64,000 nt of DNA from Oceanibaculum nanhaiense (GTDB lineage Bacteria; Pseudomonadota; Alphaproteobacteria; Oceanibaculales; Oceanibaculaceae). Under the pieces are notes generated by a model. The model searched no databases, had not been told where the DNA came from, and saw only the letters and a list, made by a program, of their open reading frames with translations. The stretch lies in contig NZ_MPOB01000003.1 in the NCBI RefSeq assembly GCF_002148795.1, positions 372,001 to 436,000 of the forward strand, given 5' to 3'. This document shows, piece by piece, positions 1 to 9,234 of the stretch. Each line of letters starts with the position of its first letter. The first letter of the stretch is position 1. A program made the position numbers and the translations under genes.

Positions 1-488
1 ATGCCGACCACCGTGACGCCTTCCGGCACATCCTTCAGCACCACGGCGTTAGCGCCAACGCGCGCGCCCTTACCGACGGTCAGCGGGCCCAGCACCTGCG
101 CGCCGGAGCCGACGATGACGCCGTCGCCCAGCGTCGGATGGCGCTTGCCCTGATGCAGCGAGGTGCCGCCCAGCGTGACGCCCTGATACAGGGTGACATC
201 ATCGCCGACCTCCGCCGTCTCTCCAATCACCACGCCCATGCCGTGATCGACGAAGAAGCGCCGGCCGATGGTGGCCCCCGGATGAATCTCGATGCCGGTC
301 AGCACCCGGCCGATATGCGACAGGAAGCGGCCCAGCAGCCGCCAGCCGCGCCGCCAGGCGGCATTGCCGATGCGGTAGAACAGCAGGGCATGAAAGCCCG
401 GATAGCACAGCATGACCTCGATCCGGGACTTCGCCGCCGGGTCGCGCGCCATGATGGCATCGATATCCTCACCGAGTTTCTTGAACAT
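1..488 (-). CDS. cysE: Serine O-acetyltransferase CysE (3' end cut by window edge)
   Basis: Transfers acetyl from acetyl-CoA to L-serine to make O-acetylserine, the first step of cysteine synthesis. The 162 codons visible start [17 protein letters not shown] and run off the left edge. The left-handed beta-helix hexapeptide repeats are clear ([34 protein letters not shown]), with the conserved [14 protein letters not shown] segment carrying the active-site His. The N-terminal helical domain is short, as in the Bacillus-like short SATs rather than the long E. coli enzyme. The ATG at 486-488 is the only good start. It is divergent from the hydrolase at 702. Confidence 0.93.
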   Translation of the reverse strand, partial: MFKKLGEDIDAIMARDPAAKSRIEVMLCYPGFHALLFYRIGNAAWRRGWRLLGRFLSHIGRVLTGIEIHPGATIGRRFFVDHGMGVVIGETAEVGDDVTLYQGVTLGGTSLHQGKRHPTLGDGVIVGSGAQVLGPLTVGKGARVGANAVVLKDVPEGVTVVG

Positions 489-701
489 TGCCCACCCCAG
501 CATGATATAGTCCCGGCCCGCCAAAGGATGCGCCGGGCCATGCGGCCAGCGCGGCCGGCAAGCGCACACTTAGTCGATATAGAATGTCCCAGTTATGCGA
601 TCAAGTATTGTGCGCCGCTTTTACGGGAAACAGCGGTGCAAGTCCGACTCCATTGGTCGGCTTAATGCGGGCACCACGCATATGAGGAGAACGCAAGGCC
701 C
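489..701. promoter_or_regulatory. Divergent intergenic region with structured leader
   Basis: This 213-bp gap separates cysE (minus) from the hydrolase gene (plus). On the plus strand it holds two hairpins: CCGCT 615-619 with AGCGG 632-636, and CCGAC 644-648 with GTCGG 656-660. Between them lies GGTGCAAGTCCG. A GAGGAG ribosome-binding-like tract sits about 15 nt before the ATG at 702. No confident promoter was recognised. Confidence 0.3.
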
Positions 702-1352
702 ATGCCCGAAGTGATTTTCAACGGTCCGGAAGGACGGCTTGAGGGGCGTTACCAGCACGGCAGCCAGCCCAACGCGCCGATTGCGCTGATGCTGCACCCG
801 CACCCGCAGCATGGCGGGACGATGAACAACAAGATCGTCTATTCGCTCTATCATAATTTCGTGCAGCGCGGCTTTTCGGTCCTGCGCTTCAACTTCCGGG
901 GCGTTGGCCGCTCGCAGGGCGTCTATGACCGCGGCGAGGGCGAGCTGTCGGACGCCGCCTCGGCGCTGGACTGGCTGCAGACCTACAACCCCAATGCCGG
1001 CCAGTGCTGGATCGCCGGCTTCTCCTTCGGTGCCTGGATCGGCATGCAGCTGCTGATGCGCCGGCCGGAGATCAGCGGCTTCATCTCAGTGGCGCCGCCC
1101 GCCAACAATTATGATTTCACCTTCCTTGCCCCCTGCCCGGCCTCCGGCCTGGTGGTGCAGGGCACGGCCGACGATATCGTGCCGCAGGAATCGGTGAAGA
1201 AGCTGGTCGACAAGCTGTCGCATCAGCGCGGCATCACCATCGATTACCGGCTGGTCGAGGGCGCCAACCATTTCTTCACCGGCCAGCTCGACGAGATGAT
1301 CGGGCATGTCGATAATTATCTCGACAAGGCGCTGGTGAAGACCGAAGCCTGA
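702..1352 (+). CDS. Alpha/beta hydrolase, small dienelactone-hydrolase/YsgA-like type
   Basis: A 216-residue single-domain alpha/beta hydrolase of a family widespread in Proteobacteria, with no established substrate. The strand-turn LHPHPQHGG (31-39) is the family signature. The nucleophile elbow GFSFG (106-110) places Ser at 108, an acidic residue follows in GTADDIV (154-160), and the catalytic His is probably H190 in GANHFF. No signal peptide, so it is probably cytoplasmic. It stands alone between cysE and the convergent anmK, whose stop lies 6 bp past this gene. Esterase or thioesterase activity is a guess from the fold. Confidence 0.8.
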   Translation: MPEVIFNGPEGRLEGRYQHGSQPNAPIALMLHPHPQHGGTMNNKIVYSLYHNFVQRGFSVLRFNFRGVGRSQGVYDRGEGELSDAASALDWLQTYNPNAGQCWIAGFSFGAWIGMQLLMRRPEISGFISVAPPANNYDFTFLAPCPASGLVVQGTADDIVPQESVKKLVDKLSHQRGITIDYRLVEGANHFFTGQLDEMIGHVDNYLDKALVKTEA

Positions 1353-1358
1353 TTCCAA

Positions 1359-2447
1359 TCAGGGCTGATTCAGCACCCCGCCCGGCAACGGGTGGGGGAC
1401 ACCTGTAGTGCCCGGAAAACTGAGCGGCAGCCCGGCCAGCGACCGCACCGCCAGATAGGCGAAGGCGTGCGCCTCCAGCGCATCGCCGTCCCAGCCCAGT
1501 TCTTCCGTTGCCTGTACCGGCACATCCAGCGCGGCGCGCAGCCCTTCCATGATGACCGGGTTGCGCCGCCCGCCGCCGGTGACGATCCAGCGCAGCGGCG
1601 GCTGCGGAAACCAGTCGGCGGCCTTGGCAACACAGGCCACGGTCAGCGCCGCCAGCGTCGCCGCGCCATCCTCCAGCGACAGGCCCTCGGCAAGGGTGGC
1701 AGAGAAATCGTCACGGTCCAGCGACTTGGGCGGTCGGCGCTGGAAATACGGCCCTTCCAGCACCGTATCGATGCGCACCCGGTCCACCTTCCCCTGCGCT
1801 GCCAGTCTTCCATCCTCGTCGCAGGCGGCACCGGTGTGACGGTGCACCCAATCATCGATCAGCGCATTGCCCGGCCCGGTATCGAAGGCCAGCAAATCGG
1901 TCTCGCCGCCGATCCAGGTGACATTGCCGACCCCGCCCAGATTGAGCATCGCCACCGGGCGGCCGAGATGCGCCGTCAGCGCCGCGTGATAGGCCGGTGC
2001 GAAAGGGGCGCCCTCACCGCCCGCCGCCACATCGGACGTACGGAAATCATTGACCACCGGGATGCCGGTCAGGCCGGCCAGCAGCGCGCCATCGCCGATC
2101 TGCAGCGTCCGCCCTTTGCCGGGCTGGCCCTGTGCCGGCTGATGCAGGATGGTCTGGCCATGAAAGCCGACGACATCGATTTCCGCCGCCGCCATCCCGG
2201 TCTCGCTCAACAGCCGCGCCACCGCCTCGGCATGGCGCTCGGTCAGCGCGCGTGCCACCCCGGCGATATCGGCCCCTTCCGGCGCACCCATCACGCCGCG
2301 CAGGCGCGCCCTGAAGCCCGAATCATAGGGCAAGGTCAAGGCCGGTCCCAGCGTCTCGATCCGGTGCCCGTCACTGGTCAGGATCGCGGCATCGATGCCG
2401 TCCATCGAGGTGCCGCTCATCAGCCCGATTGCCGTCTTTACGGTCAT
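1359..2447 (-). CDS. anmK: Anhydro-N-acetylmuramic acid kinase AnmK
   Basis: Opens the 1,6-anhydro ring of anhydroMurNAc and phosphorylates it to MurNAc-6-phosphate, recycling cell-wall turnover products in the cytoplasm. The 362-residue length is normal. The ASKHA-kinase phosphate-binding loop GLMSGTSMDGIDAAI is at 8-22. Other family blocks are GFHGQTILHQP, LNLGGVGNVTWIGG, FDTGPGNALIDDW and IVTGGGRRNP. It is divergent from the FAD oxidase gene at 2552 and lies near tyrS, a pairing often seen in alphaproteobacteria. No MurQ partner is in view. Confidence 0.95.
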   Translation of the reverse strand: MTVKTAIGLMSGTSMDGIDAAILTSDGHRIETLGPALTLPYDSGFRARLRGVMGAPEGADIAGVARALTERHAEAVARLLSETGMAAAEIDVVGFHGQTILHQPAQGQPGKGRTLQIGDGALLAGLTGIPVVNDFRTSDVAAGGEGAPFAPAYHAALTAHLGRPVAMLNLGGVGNVTWIGGETDLLAFDTGPGNALIDDWVHRHTGAACDEDGRLAAQGKVDRVRIDTVLEGPYFQRRPPKSLDRDDFSATLAEGLSLEDGAATLAALTVACVAKAADWFPQPPLRWIVTGGGRRNPVIMEGLRAALDVPVQATEELGWDGDALEAHAFAYLAVRSLAGLPLSFPGTTGVPHPLPGGVLNQP

Positions 2448-2551
2448 GCGCCTTGCTCTTCCTTCGGGAAATCAATGCCCATCTAACGGGGCCGGCGGAC
2501 AGGATGCAAGCCGGCTTCCAGTGGCCGGCTTGTTCGGATAATCTCGCCGCC

Positions 2552-3826
2552 ATGACGCACGATTATATCGACAGCTATTACAGCCGCACCCTGGCCGACG
2601 ATTATCGCCGCGCACCCCTGGAGGGCGAGGTGGAGGCGGATGTCTGCATTATCGGCGGCGGCATGGCCGGCCTCGCCACCGCGCTCGGGCTGGCCGAACG
2701 CGGTGTGACCAACGTGGTCGTGCTGGAAGGCAAGCAGGTCGGCTTCGGCGCCTCGGGGCGCAATGGCGGCTTCGTCTCGGCGGGCTATTCCCTCAGCCCG
2801 GCCGCCATCGTGAAGCGCGTCGGCGTGGAGAATGCGAAGGCGCTCCTCGGCCTCACGCAGCAGGCGATGGACGTCATCCGCCGCCGCGTCGATCAATATG
2901 CCATGCCCTGCGGTCCGCTGGTCCACGGCAAGCTGAACATTTCCTGGTTCGACCGGCCGAAGGAGCAGAAGGCCAACATCGCCTTCATGAACCAGACGTT
3001 CGGCACCAAGCTGGAATTCTGGCCGCGCGCCAGGGTCCGCGACCTCTATCTGTCGAAGCGCTATTTCGACGCGATCCATAATCCCGACAGCTTCCACTTC
3101 CATTCGCTGAACTTCACGCGCGGCACGGCGGCCGCCGCCGAAGGGCTGGGCGTGCGGATCTTCGAGGACAGCCCGGCGACCGGCCTCAGCCTCGATGGCG
3201 ATGTGAAGCGCATCCGCACGGCGCGCGGCACGGTGAAAGCGAAGCAGGTGGTGGTGTGCACCAGCGGCTACCTGAACTGGATGCTGCCGCGCCTGCGCCT
3301 CTCCATCCTGCCGATCGGCACCTATGTCATGCTGACCGAACCGCTGGGCGACCGCCTGAAAACCGCGATCCGCGCCAACCATGCGGTCTCCGACAACCGC
3401 TTCGCGCCGGATTACTACCGCGCGCTGCCCGACAGCCGCATCCTGTGGGGCGGGCGCATCAGCATGGCCACCAACCCGGCCGATCTCGACCGGCTGATGC
3501 TGGGCGACATGCTGAAGGTCTATCCGCAGCTTGCCGGCACCAAGGTCGATGTCGCCTGGCCCGGCACCATGGGCTACACCACGCACAAGATGCCGCTGAT
3601 CGGCGAGCTGAAGCCCGGTGTGTGGGTGAATAGCTGCTTCGGCGGGCATGGCATGTGCGCGACCACGGCGGGCGGCGAGACGGTGGCCAAGGCCATCGCG
3701 CTGGGCGACGAGAGCTGGAAGCTGTTCCGTCCCTTCGGCCTCAGCTTTGCCGGCGGCCCCGCCGGTCCGCTGGCGGCACAGGCCGTCTATTGGTACTGGC
3801 AGCTGCGCGACCTGATGAAGCGGTGA
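2552..3826 (+). CDS. FAD-dependent amine oxidase, gamma-glutamylputrescine oxidase (PuuB) type
   Basis: A 424-residue DAO-fold flavoprotein. The dinucleotide-binding motif IIGGGMAG (33-40) sits after an N-terminal tail (YIDSYYSRT) typical of PuuB/OrdL proteins, and GFGASGRNGGFVSAGY follows, a family hallmark. The C-terminal FGGHGMCATTAGGE segment binds FAD. The expected reaction is oxidative deamination of gamma-glutamylputrescine or a related secondary amine. The frame is open from 2429, but the ATG at 2552 fits the usual N-terminus. No other puu genes are nearby, so the substrate is uncertain. Confidence 0.85.
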   Translation: MTHDYIDSYYSRTLADDYRRAPLEGEVEADVCIIGGGMAGLATALGLAERGVTNVVVLEGKQVGFGASGRNGGFVSAGYSLSPAAIVKRVGVENAKALLGLTQQAMDVIRRRVDQYAMPCGPLVHGKLNISWFDRPKEQKANIAFMNQTFGTKLEFWPRARVRDLYLSKRYFDAIHNPDSFHFHSLNFTRGTAAAAEGLGVRIFEDSPATGLSLDGDVKRIRTARGTVKAKQVVVCTSGYLNWMLPRLRLSILPIGTYVMLTEPLGDRLKTAIRANHAVSDNRFAPDYYRALPDSRILWGGRISMATNPADLDRLMLGDMLKVYPQLAGTKVDVAWPGTMGYTTHKMPLIGELKPGVWVNSCFGGHGMCATTAGGETVAKAIALGDESWKLFRPFGLSFAGGPAGPLAAQAVYWYWQLRDLMKR

Positions 3827-3915
3827 TGGGACAAAGCGGTGACGGGCCGATTGTCGCGGTGCGCAAGCCTGTGCTAAACCGCCGCTCCACACCTTCCTGA
3901 CCGGCGAGCCCTGCC

Positions 3916-5181
3916 ATGACCAGCCCCACCACCAGCCCGAAGTCCGATTTCCTGCGCACCATCGTCGAGCGCGGCTATATGCACCAGTGCACCGATCTGG
4001 AGGCGCTGGACGGCGAAATGGCGAAAGGAACGCCGGTGCCGGCCTATATCGGCTTCGACGCCACGGCGGACAGCCTGCATGTCGGCTCGCTGGTGCAGAT
4101 CATGATGCTGCGCCAGCTGCAGAAGACCGGTCACAAGCCGGTCGTGCTGATGGGCGGCGGCACCTCGCGGATCGGCGACCCGTCCTTCCGCGACGAGGCG
4201 CGCAAGCTGCTGTCCGACGCGGACATCCAGCGCAATCTCGACGGCATCAAGCGCGTGTTCGGCAAGTACCTCACCTTCGGCGACGGCCCGACCGACGCGG
4301 TGATGGTCAATAATGCCGACTGGCTGGACAAGCTCGAATACATCTCCTTCCTGCGCGATTACGGACGGCATTTCTCGATCAACCGGATGCTGAGCTTCGA
4401 GTCGGTGAAGATTCGCCTTGAGCGCGAACAGTCGCTGAGCTTCCTCGAATTCAACTACATGATCCTGCAGGCCTACGATTTCGTGGAGCTGTGGCGGCGC
4501 GATGGCGTGCAGCTGCAGATGGGCGGCTCCGACCAGTGGGGCAACATCGTGAACGGCATCGAGCTGGGCCGCCGGGTCGAGGATGCCGCGCTCTACGGCC
4601 TGACCAGCCCGCTGATCACCACCGCATCCGGCGCGAAGATGGGCAAGACCGCCAATGGCGCGGTCTGGCTGAATGACGACCGGCTGTCGCCCTATGATTT
4701 CTGGCAGTTCTGGCGCAATACCGAAGACGCCGATGTCGGCCGCTTCCTGCGCCTGTTCACCGAATTGCCGCTCGACGAGATCGCCCGACTGGAATCGCTG
4801 GAAGGCGCGGAGATCAACGAGGCGAAGAAGGTGCTGGCCTTCGAGGCGACCCGCCTGTGCCATGGCGAGGAGGCCGCCAATGAGGCCGCCGAGACCGCGC
4901 GCCGCACCTTCGAGGAAGGCGCCACCGCCGAAGGGCTGCCGACCGTGGATATCCCGCAGGCGCAGCTGGCCGCCGGCCTGCCAGCCTATGAGGCGCTGCG
5001 CCTCGCCGGCCTTGCCGCCTCCAACGGCGAGGCCCGCCGCCTGATCAAGGGCGGCGGCGCCCGGCTGAACGATGCGGTAATCGCCGACGAGAACGCCGCG
5101 CTCTCCCCCGCCGATCTGGCCGACGGCGTCATCAAGCTGTCCGCCGGCAAGAAGCGCCACGCCCTGCTGAAGCCAGTTTGA
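3916..5181 (+). CDS. tyrS: Tyrosyl-tRNA synthetase
   Basis: Charges tRNA-Tyr with tyrosine. The 421-residue class I synthetase has the HIGH-equivalent in [14 protein letters not shown] (about 44-57), the tyrosine-pocket and dimer segment GGSDQWGNI, and a KMSKS equivalent GAKMGKT. A C-terminal S4-type RNA-binding domain ([20 protein letters not shown]) completes it. The length is normal. The ATG at 3916 follows about 90 bp of non-coding sequence after the oxidase gene, with no conspicuous leader structure. Confidence 0.97.
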   Translation: MTSPTTSPKSDFLRTIVERGYMHQCTDLEALDGEMAKGTPVPAYIGFDATADSLHVGSLVQIMMLRQLQKTGHKPVVLMGGGTSRIGDPSFRDEARKLLSDADIQRNLDGIKRVFGKYLTFGDGPTDAVMVNNADWLDKLEYISFLRDYGRHFSINRMLSFESVKIRLEREQSLSFLEFNYMILQAYDFVELWRRDGVQLQMGGSDQWGNIVNGIELGRRVEDAALYGLTSPLITTASGAKMGKTANGAVWLNDDRLSPYDFWQFWRNTEDADVGRFLRLFTELPLDEIARLESLEGAEINEAKKVLAFEATRLCHGEEAANEAAETARRTFEEGATAEGLPTVDIPQAQLAAGLPAYEALRLAGLAASNGEARRLIKGGGARLNDAVIADENAALSPADLADGVIKLSAGKKRHALLKPV

Positions 5182-5200
5182 GACAGCCGACCCCTTTCTC

Positions 5201-5237
5201 CTTCGTCACCCTCGGGTCAAGCCCGAGGGTGACGAAG
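5201..5237. repeat. Intergenic palindromic repeat, copy 1
   Basis: Perfect 16-bp arms (CTTCGTCACCCTCGGG at 5201-5216 and its complement at 5222-5237) flank the 5-bp loop TCAAG. It lies just after tyrS. The core (GTCACCC..CGGG..CTTGA or TCAAG..) recurs at 17313 and, in decayed form, at 43710. There is no U-tract on either side, so it is not a textbook intrinsic terminator, though it could block 3' exonucleases. Confidence 0.8.
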
Positions 5238-5571
5238 AAAGAGGAGCGCAGGGCGCAACCTCCTCCCAATCATCCGACAAAATTCAATCTTTTCCTTGAA
5301 TTGACGGATTTTCTTCTTAGGTATTGACGTACGCGGCCCGTCGCGTGCAGGTAATCCTGCGCAGCATCAGGCCGCATCGCCCGATCCCTTCGATCACGAA
5401 CGACCAATCCATTACTCCATGAAAAATCGATGACGGACGCAGAAATGCGGGTTCCGGCGGTTATCTTTTTGTCACTATCGGGTCATACTGACCGCAATAC
5501 TGGCGAGCATGCGAACCTTGCCGGCCGTCATCCGTTTCAAGGACACAGACCAAGGACGGAGAACAGATAAG
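5238..5571. promoter_or_regulatory. Upstream region of the NAGGN osmolyte operon
   Basis: About 330 bp without a gene. It contains an inverted repeat AATTCAA (5281-5287), 8-bp spacer, TTGAATT (5296-5302). A TTGACG hexamer at 5301-5306 and another at about 5325 could be -35 elements; no convincing -10 was found. NAGGN operons are osmotically induced in Sinorhizobium and Pseudomonas, so an osmotic control site is expected here, but nothing proves which sequence it is. Confidence 0.3.
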
Positions 5572-7359
5572 ATGTGCGGCATTGCCGGTGAAATCCGGTT
5601 CGACGATCACCCCGCCTCCAGCGCCGCGATTGCGGCGATGACCGACCGGATGGCCCCGCGCGGGCCGGATGGCGAAGGACTGTTCCTGCAAGGGCGCGTG
5701 GCGCTGGGACACCGGCGGCTGAAGATCATCGACCTCACCGAGCGTGCGCAGCAGCCGATGGTGGATAACGGCCTCGGCCTCACAATCGTCTTCAACGGCA
5801 TCATCTATAATTACAAGGAGCTGATGGCCGAGCTGGAGGCCAAGGGCTACCGCTTCTTCTCCACCGGCGACACCGAAGTGGTGCTGAAGGCCTTCCACGC
5901 CTGGGGCCCGGACTGCGTGTCGCGCTTCCACGGCATGTTCGCCTTCGCCGTGACCGAACGCGACAGCGGCCGCGTGACGCTGGCGCGCGACCGGCTGGGC
6001 ATCAAGCCGCTCTATTACGCCGAGACGGCGCACAGCTTCCGCTTCGCCTCCTCCCTGCCGGCCCTGCTGGCCGCCGGGCGGGCATCGGGCGAGCTGGTCG
6101 ATACCGACATCGACCCGGTGGCGCTGCATCATTACATGAGCTTCCATGCGGTGGTACCGGCGCCCTACACCATCCTGAAGGGTGTGCGCAAGCTGCCGCC
6201 GGCGACCCTCATGATCATCGAGGCGGATGGTGCGCGAAAGCAGCACCGCTACTGGCAGCCGGATTTCGTGCGCCACGCCGACGAGGCCAAGCTCAGCTTC
6301 GAGGACTGGCAGGAAAAGACGCTGGACGCGCTCACCCTCGCGGTGAAGCGCCGGCTGGTCGCCGACGTACCGGTCGGCGTGCTGCTGTCCGGCGGGCTCG
6401 ATTCCAGCCTGGTGGTCGGACTGCTGGCCAATCTGGGCCAGCAGGATCTGAAGACCTTCTCCATCGGCTTCGAGACGGTGGGCGAGGAACGCGGCGACGA
6501 ATTCCAGTATTCCGACATCGTGGCGAAGCATTTCGGCACCGACCATCACCAGCTGTTCGTCGATTCCAGCCGCGCCCTGCCGGAGCTGCAGAACTGCATC
6601 GCCGCCATGGCCGAACCGATGGTCAGCCACGATGCCATCGGCTTCTACCTGCTCTCCCAGGAGGTGGCGAAGCATGTGAAGGTGGTGCAGAGCGGCCAGG
6701 GGGCGGACGAGGTGTTCGCCGGCTATCACTGGTACCCGCCGCTGATGAACAGCACCAACCCGGTCGAGGATTACGCCCGCGTATTCTGCGACCGCACCCA
6801 TGCGGAATTCGGTCAGGCGGTCGATCCGCGCTTCGTGGATGGCGACCACAGCCGCGCCTTCATCGCCGAGCATTTCGGCATGGCCGGCGCCGATACGGCG
6901 GTAGACAAGGCGCTGCGCCTGGATACCGGCATCATGCTGGTCGATGACCCGGTGAAGCGCGTCGATAACATGACCATGGCCTGGGGGCTGGAGGCGCGCG
7001 TGCCGTTCCTCGACCATGAGCTGGTCGAGCTGGCCGCCCGCATCCCGCCGGAGATGAAGGTCGAGGGCGACGGCAAATACGTGCTGAAGGAAGCCGCCCG
7101 CAAGGTGATCCCCAAGGAGGTCATCGACCGGCCGAAGGGGTATTTCCCGGTGCCGGCGCTGAAATATCTGCGCGGTCCGTTCCTGGAGATGGTGCGCGAC
7201 GCGCTGACCTCGCAGGCCGCGCGTGACCGCAAGCTGTTCAACCCGGCCTATGTCGAGACCCTGCTCAAGGATCCTGACGCGCATCTGACGCCGCTGCGCG
7301 GTTCCAAGCTGTGGCAGTGCGCCCTGCTGGAGCTGTGGCTGCAGCAGAACCAGGCGTAA
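5572..7359 (+). CDS. asnO: N-acetylglutaminylglutamine amidotransferase AsnO
   Basis: Amidates N-acetylglutaminylglutamine, the last step to the osmoprotectant NAGGN, using glutamine as nitrogen donor. The 595-residue protein begins MCGIAGEIRF, so Cys2 becomes the N-terminal glutaminase nucleophile after Met removal; this fixes the start although the frame is open from 5509. The AsnB-type synthetase half carries the pyrophosphate loop LLSGGLDSSLV. It resembles asparagine synthetase B, but the GNAT/ATP-grasp and M42 genes directly downstream identify the NAGGN trio. First gene of the operon; 33 bp to ngg. Confidence 0.93.
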   Translation: MCGIAGEIRFDDHPASSAAIAAMTDRMAPRGPDGEGLFLQGRVALGHRRLKIIDLTERAQQPMVDNGLGLTIVFNGIIYNYKELMAELEAKGYRFFSTGDTEVVLKAFHAWGPDCVSRFHGMFAFAVTERDSGRVTLARDRLGIKPLYYAETAHSFRFASSLPALLAAGRASGELVDTDIDPVALHHYMSFHAVVPAPYTILKGVRKLPPATLMIIEADGARKQHRYWQPDFVRHADEAKLSFEDWQEKTLDALTLAVKRRLVADVPVGVLLSGGLDSSLVVGLLANLGQQDLKTFSIGFETVGEERGDEFQYSDIVAKHFGTDHHQLFVDSSRALPELQNCIAAMAEPMVSHDAIGFYLLSQEVAKHVKVVQSGQGADEVFAGYHWYPPLMNSTNPVEDYARVFCDRTHAEFGQAVDPRFVDGDHSRAFIAEHFGMAGADTAVDKALRLDTGIMLVDDPVKRVDNMTMAWGLEARVPFLDHELVELAARIPPEMKVEGDGKYVLKEAARKVIPKEVIDRPKGYFPVPALKYLRGPFLEMVRDALTSQAARDRKLFNPAYVETLLKDPDAHLTPLRGSKLWQCALLELWLQQNQA

Positions 7360-7392
7360 GCCCCCTTCCCTGAGAATGGTAGGACAAGAAGC

Positions 7393-9192
7393 ATGACCGC
7401 TCGGACCAGCGCCCGCCCCGCCCCGCCCCGCCGCCAGCGCGGCGGCAATGAGCGGCTGCAGCGCCACACCGCCGTCAGCCTGCGCGAATCGGCCCGTCAG
7501 GGCGACCGCATCAAGGGTGAGGAATGGCCGCACGACGTCGCCATCGATTGCGGCTGGGGGCGGCTGATCTTCGCCCATACCTTCACCGATCAGGACAGCC
7601 TGGTCGAAGCGCTGCGCGCGGAACCGGCCGGCCAGCGCGATATCGCCATCTATGTGCATGAACCGCATGTGATGCTGGCCAAGGCGCCGCAGGCGCTGTT
7701 CCTCGACCCGTCGCACACCTACCGGCTGCAGATGTCGGCCTACCGGCCGGCACAGCGCCGCCCCAAGGGCTTTGCCGTGCGCCGGCTGCGCACCATCGCC
7801 GACGCGCAGGCGGTGAACGACATCTATGCCGCGCGCGGCATGGTGCAGGTCGATCCCGGCTTCTTCTGGACCAACCGGATGAAGAAGCACATGACCTTCC
7901 TGGTGGCCGAGGATATGGCGACCGGCAAGGTCCTAGCCGCCGTGACCGGCGTCGATCATGTGAATGCCTTCAAGGACCCGGAGAACGGCAGCAGCCTGTG
8001 GAGCCTGGCGGTCGATCCGCAGGCCGCCTATCCCGGCATCGGCGAGGTAATGGTGCGCCATCTGGCGGAACATTTCGCGGCGCGCGGGCGGGCCTATATG
8101 GATTTGTCGGTCATGCACGACAATGAACAGGCCATAGCGCTCTACGAGAAGCTGGGCTTCCAGCGCGTGCCGGTGTTCGCGGTAAAGATCAAGAACACGA
8201 TCAACGAGAAACTGTTCGCCGGCCCGCCGGTGGACGAGAATCTGAACCCCTACGCCATGCTGCTGGTGAACGAAGCCCGGCGGCGCGGCATCGGGGTCGA
8301 GGTGCTGGACGCCGAGGGCGGCTTCTTCCGGCTGACCCATGGCGGACGCTCGATCACCTGCCGCGAGAGCCTGTCGGAACTGACCACCGCCGTCGCCATG
8401 AGCCGCTGCGACGACAAGGCGGTGACCCGCCGCCTGCTCGAAAAGGAAGGGCTGCGCGTGCCGGCCCAGCGCACCGCCGGCGACACCAAGGCTGATATCG
8501 CCTTCCTGAAGGAACACAACTCAATCGTGGTGAAACCGGCGCGCGGCGAGCAGGGCCGCGGCATCAGCGTCGATGTGCGCGGCGTCGAGGAAATGAAGAC
8601 CGCCATCGAGACGGCGCGCCGCACCTGCGACACGGTGCTGCTTGAGGAACTGGTCCAGGGCGAGGATCTGCGCCTCATCGTCATCGGCTTCAAGCTGGTG
8701 GCCGCTGCCGTGCGCCGCCCGCCGATGGTCACCGGCACCGGCCAGCACACTGTGGAGCAGCTGATCAAGAAGCTGAGCCGCCGGCGGGCCGCCGCGACCG
8801 GCGGCGAAAGCGGGATTCCGCTCGACCTGGAGACCGAACGCTGCGTCTCCATGGGCGGCTATCAGCTGGACAGCATCCTGCCGGAGAACGAGACCCTGCT
8901 GGTGCGCAAGACCGCCAACCTGCATACTGGCGGCACCATCCACGATGTGACCGACCAGCTGCACCCGGCGCTGGTGGATGCCGCGGTGAAGGCCGCGCGC
9001 GCCATCGACATTCCGGTGGTGGGGCTGGATTTCATCGTGCCAAGCCCGGCCCGGCCCGATTACGCGATCATCGAGGCGAACGAGCGGCCCGGCCTCGCCA
9101 ATCACGAACCGCAGCCGACGGCGGAACGCTTCATCGACCTGCTGTTCCCGCAGACCGCGATCGACCGCTGGCCCCCGAAGGACATGCGGTAG
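7393..9192 (+). CDS. ngg: N-acetylglutaminylglutamine synthetase (GNAT-ATP-grasp fusion)
   Basis: Makes N-acetyl-Gln-Gln for NAGGN synthesis. The 599 residues hold an N-terminal GNAT acetyltransferase domain (about 130-280, with the acetyl-CoA helix region ending LYEKLGFQRVPVF) and a C-terminal ATP-grasp ligase (about 330-599: VVKPARGEQGRGISVDV, LLEELVQGEDLRLIVIG, VVGLDFIV). This acetylation-plus-peptide-ligation fusion is the characteristic Ngg architecture. The basic, Pro-rich first 30 residues look disordered. The next gene follows after 42 bp. Confidence 0.93.
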   Translation: MTARTSARPAPPRRQRGGNERLQRHTAVSLRESARQGDRIKGEEWPHDVAIDCGWGRLIFAHTFTDQDSLVEALRAEPAGQRDIAIYVHEPHVMLAKAPQALFLDPSHTYRLQMSAYRPAQRRPKGFAVRRLRTIADAQAVNDIYAARGMVQVDPGFFWTNRMKKHMTFLVAEDMATGKVLAAVTGVDHVNAFKDPENGSSLWSLAVDPQAAYPGIGEVMVRHLAEHFAARGRAYMDLSVMHDNEQAIALYEKLGFQRVPVFAVKIKNTINEKLFAGPPVDENLNPYAMLLVNEARRRGIGVEVLDAEGGFFRLTHGGRSITCRESLSELTTAVAMSRCDDKAVTRRLLEKEGLRVPAQRTAGDTKADIAFLKEHNSIVVKPARGEQGRGISVDVRGVEEMKTAIETARRTCDTVLLEELVQGEDLRLIVIGFKLVAAAVRRPPMVTGTGQHTVEQLIKKLSRRRAAATGGESGIPLDLETERCVSMGGYQLDSILPENETLLVRKTANLHTGGTIHDVTDQLHPALVDAAVKAARAIDIPVVGLDFIVPSPARPDYAIIEANERPGLANHEPQPTAERFIDLLFPQTAIDRWPPKDMR

Positions 9193-9234
9193 GCAGCTTT
9201 CCGAAACCACACATTTGAAACCACAGGGGAAATC

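Noticed and set aside
600-690. Cobalamin riboswitch
   Set aside because: Only GGGAA and GGTG-AA-TCC-like fragments are present; the CCCC-CAACGGT region and B12 box are missing, and the downstream gene has no link to B12.
5201-5237. Intrinsic terminator of tyrS
   Set aside because: The stem is excellent, but neither strand has a T-run after it; listed as a repeat instead.
5461-7890. 809-codon antisense ORF opposite asnO and ngg
   Set aside because: Low-complexity Arg/Gln/His/Gly-rich translation with no motif, lying exactly opposite strong genes; a GC-rich shadow frame. The same applies to 3874-5160, 2483-3892, 24085-25599, 15892-17232 and 18998-20245.
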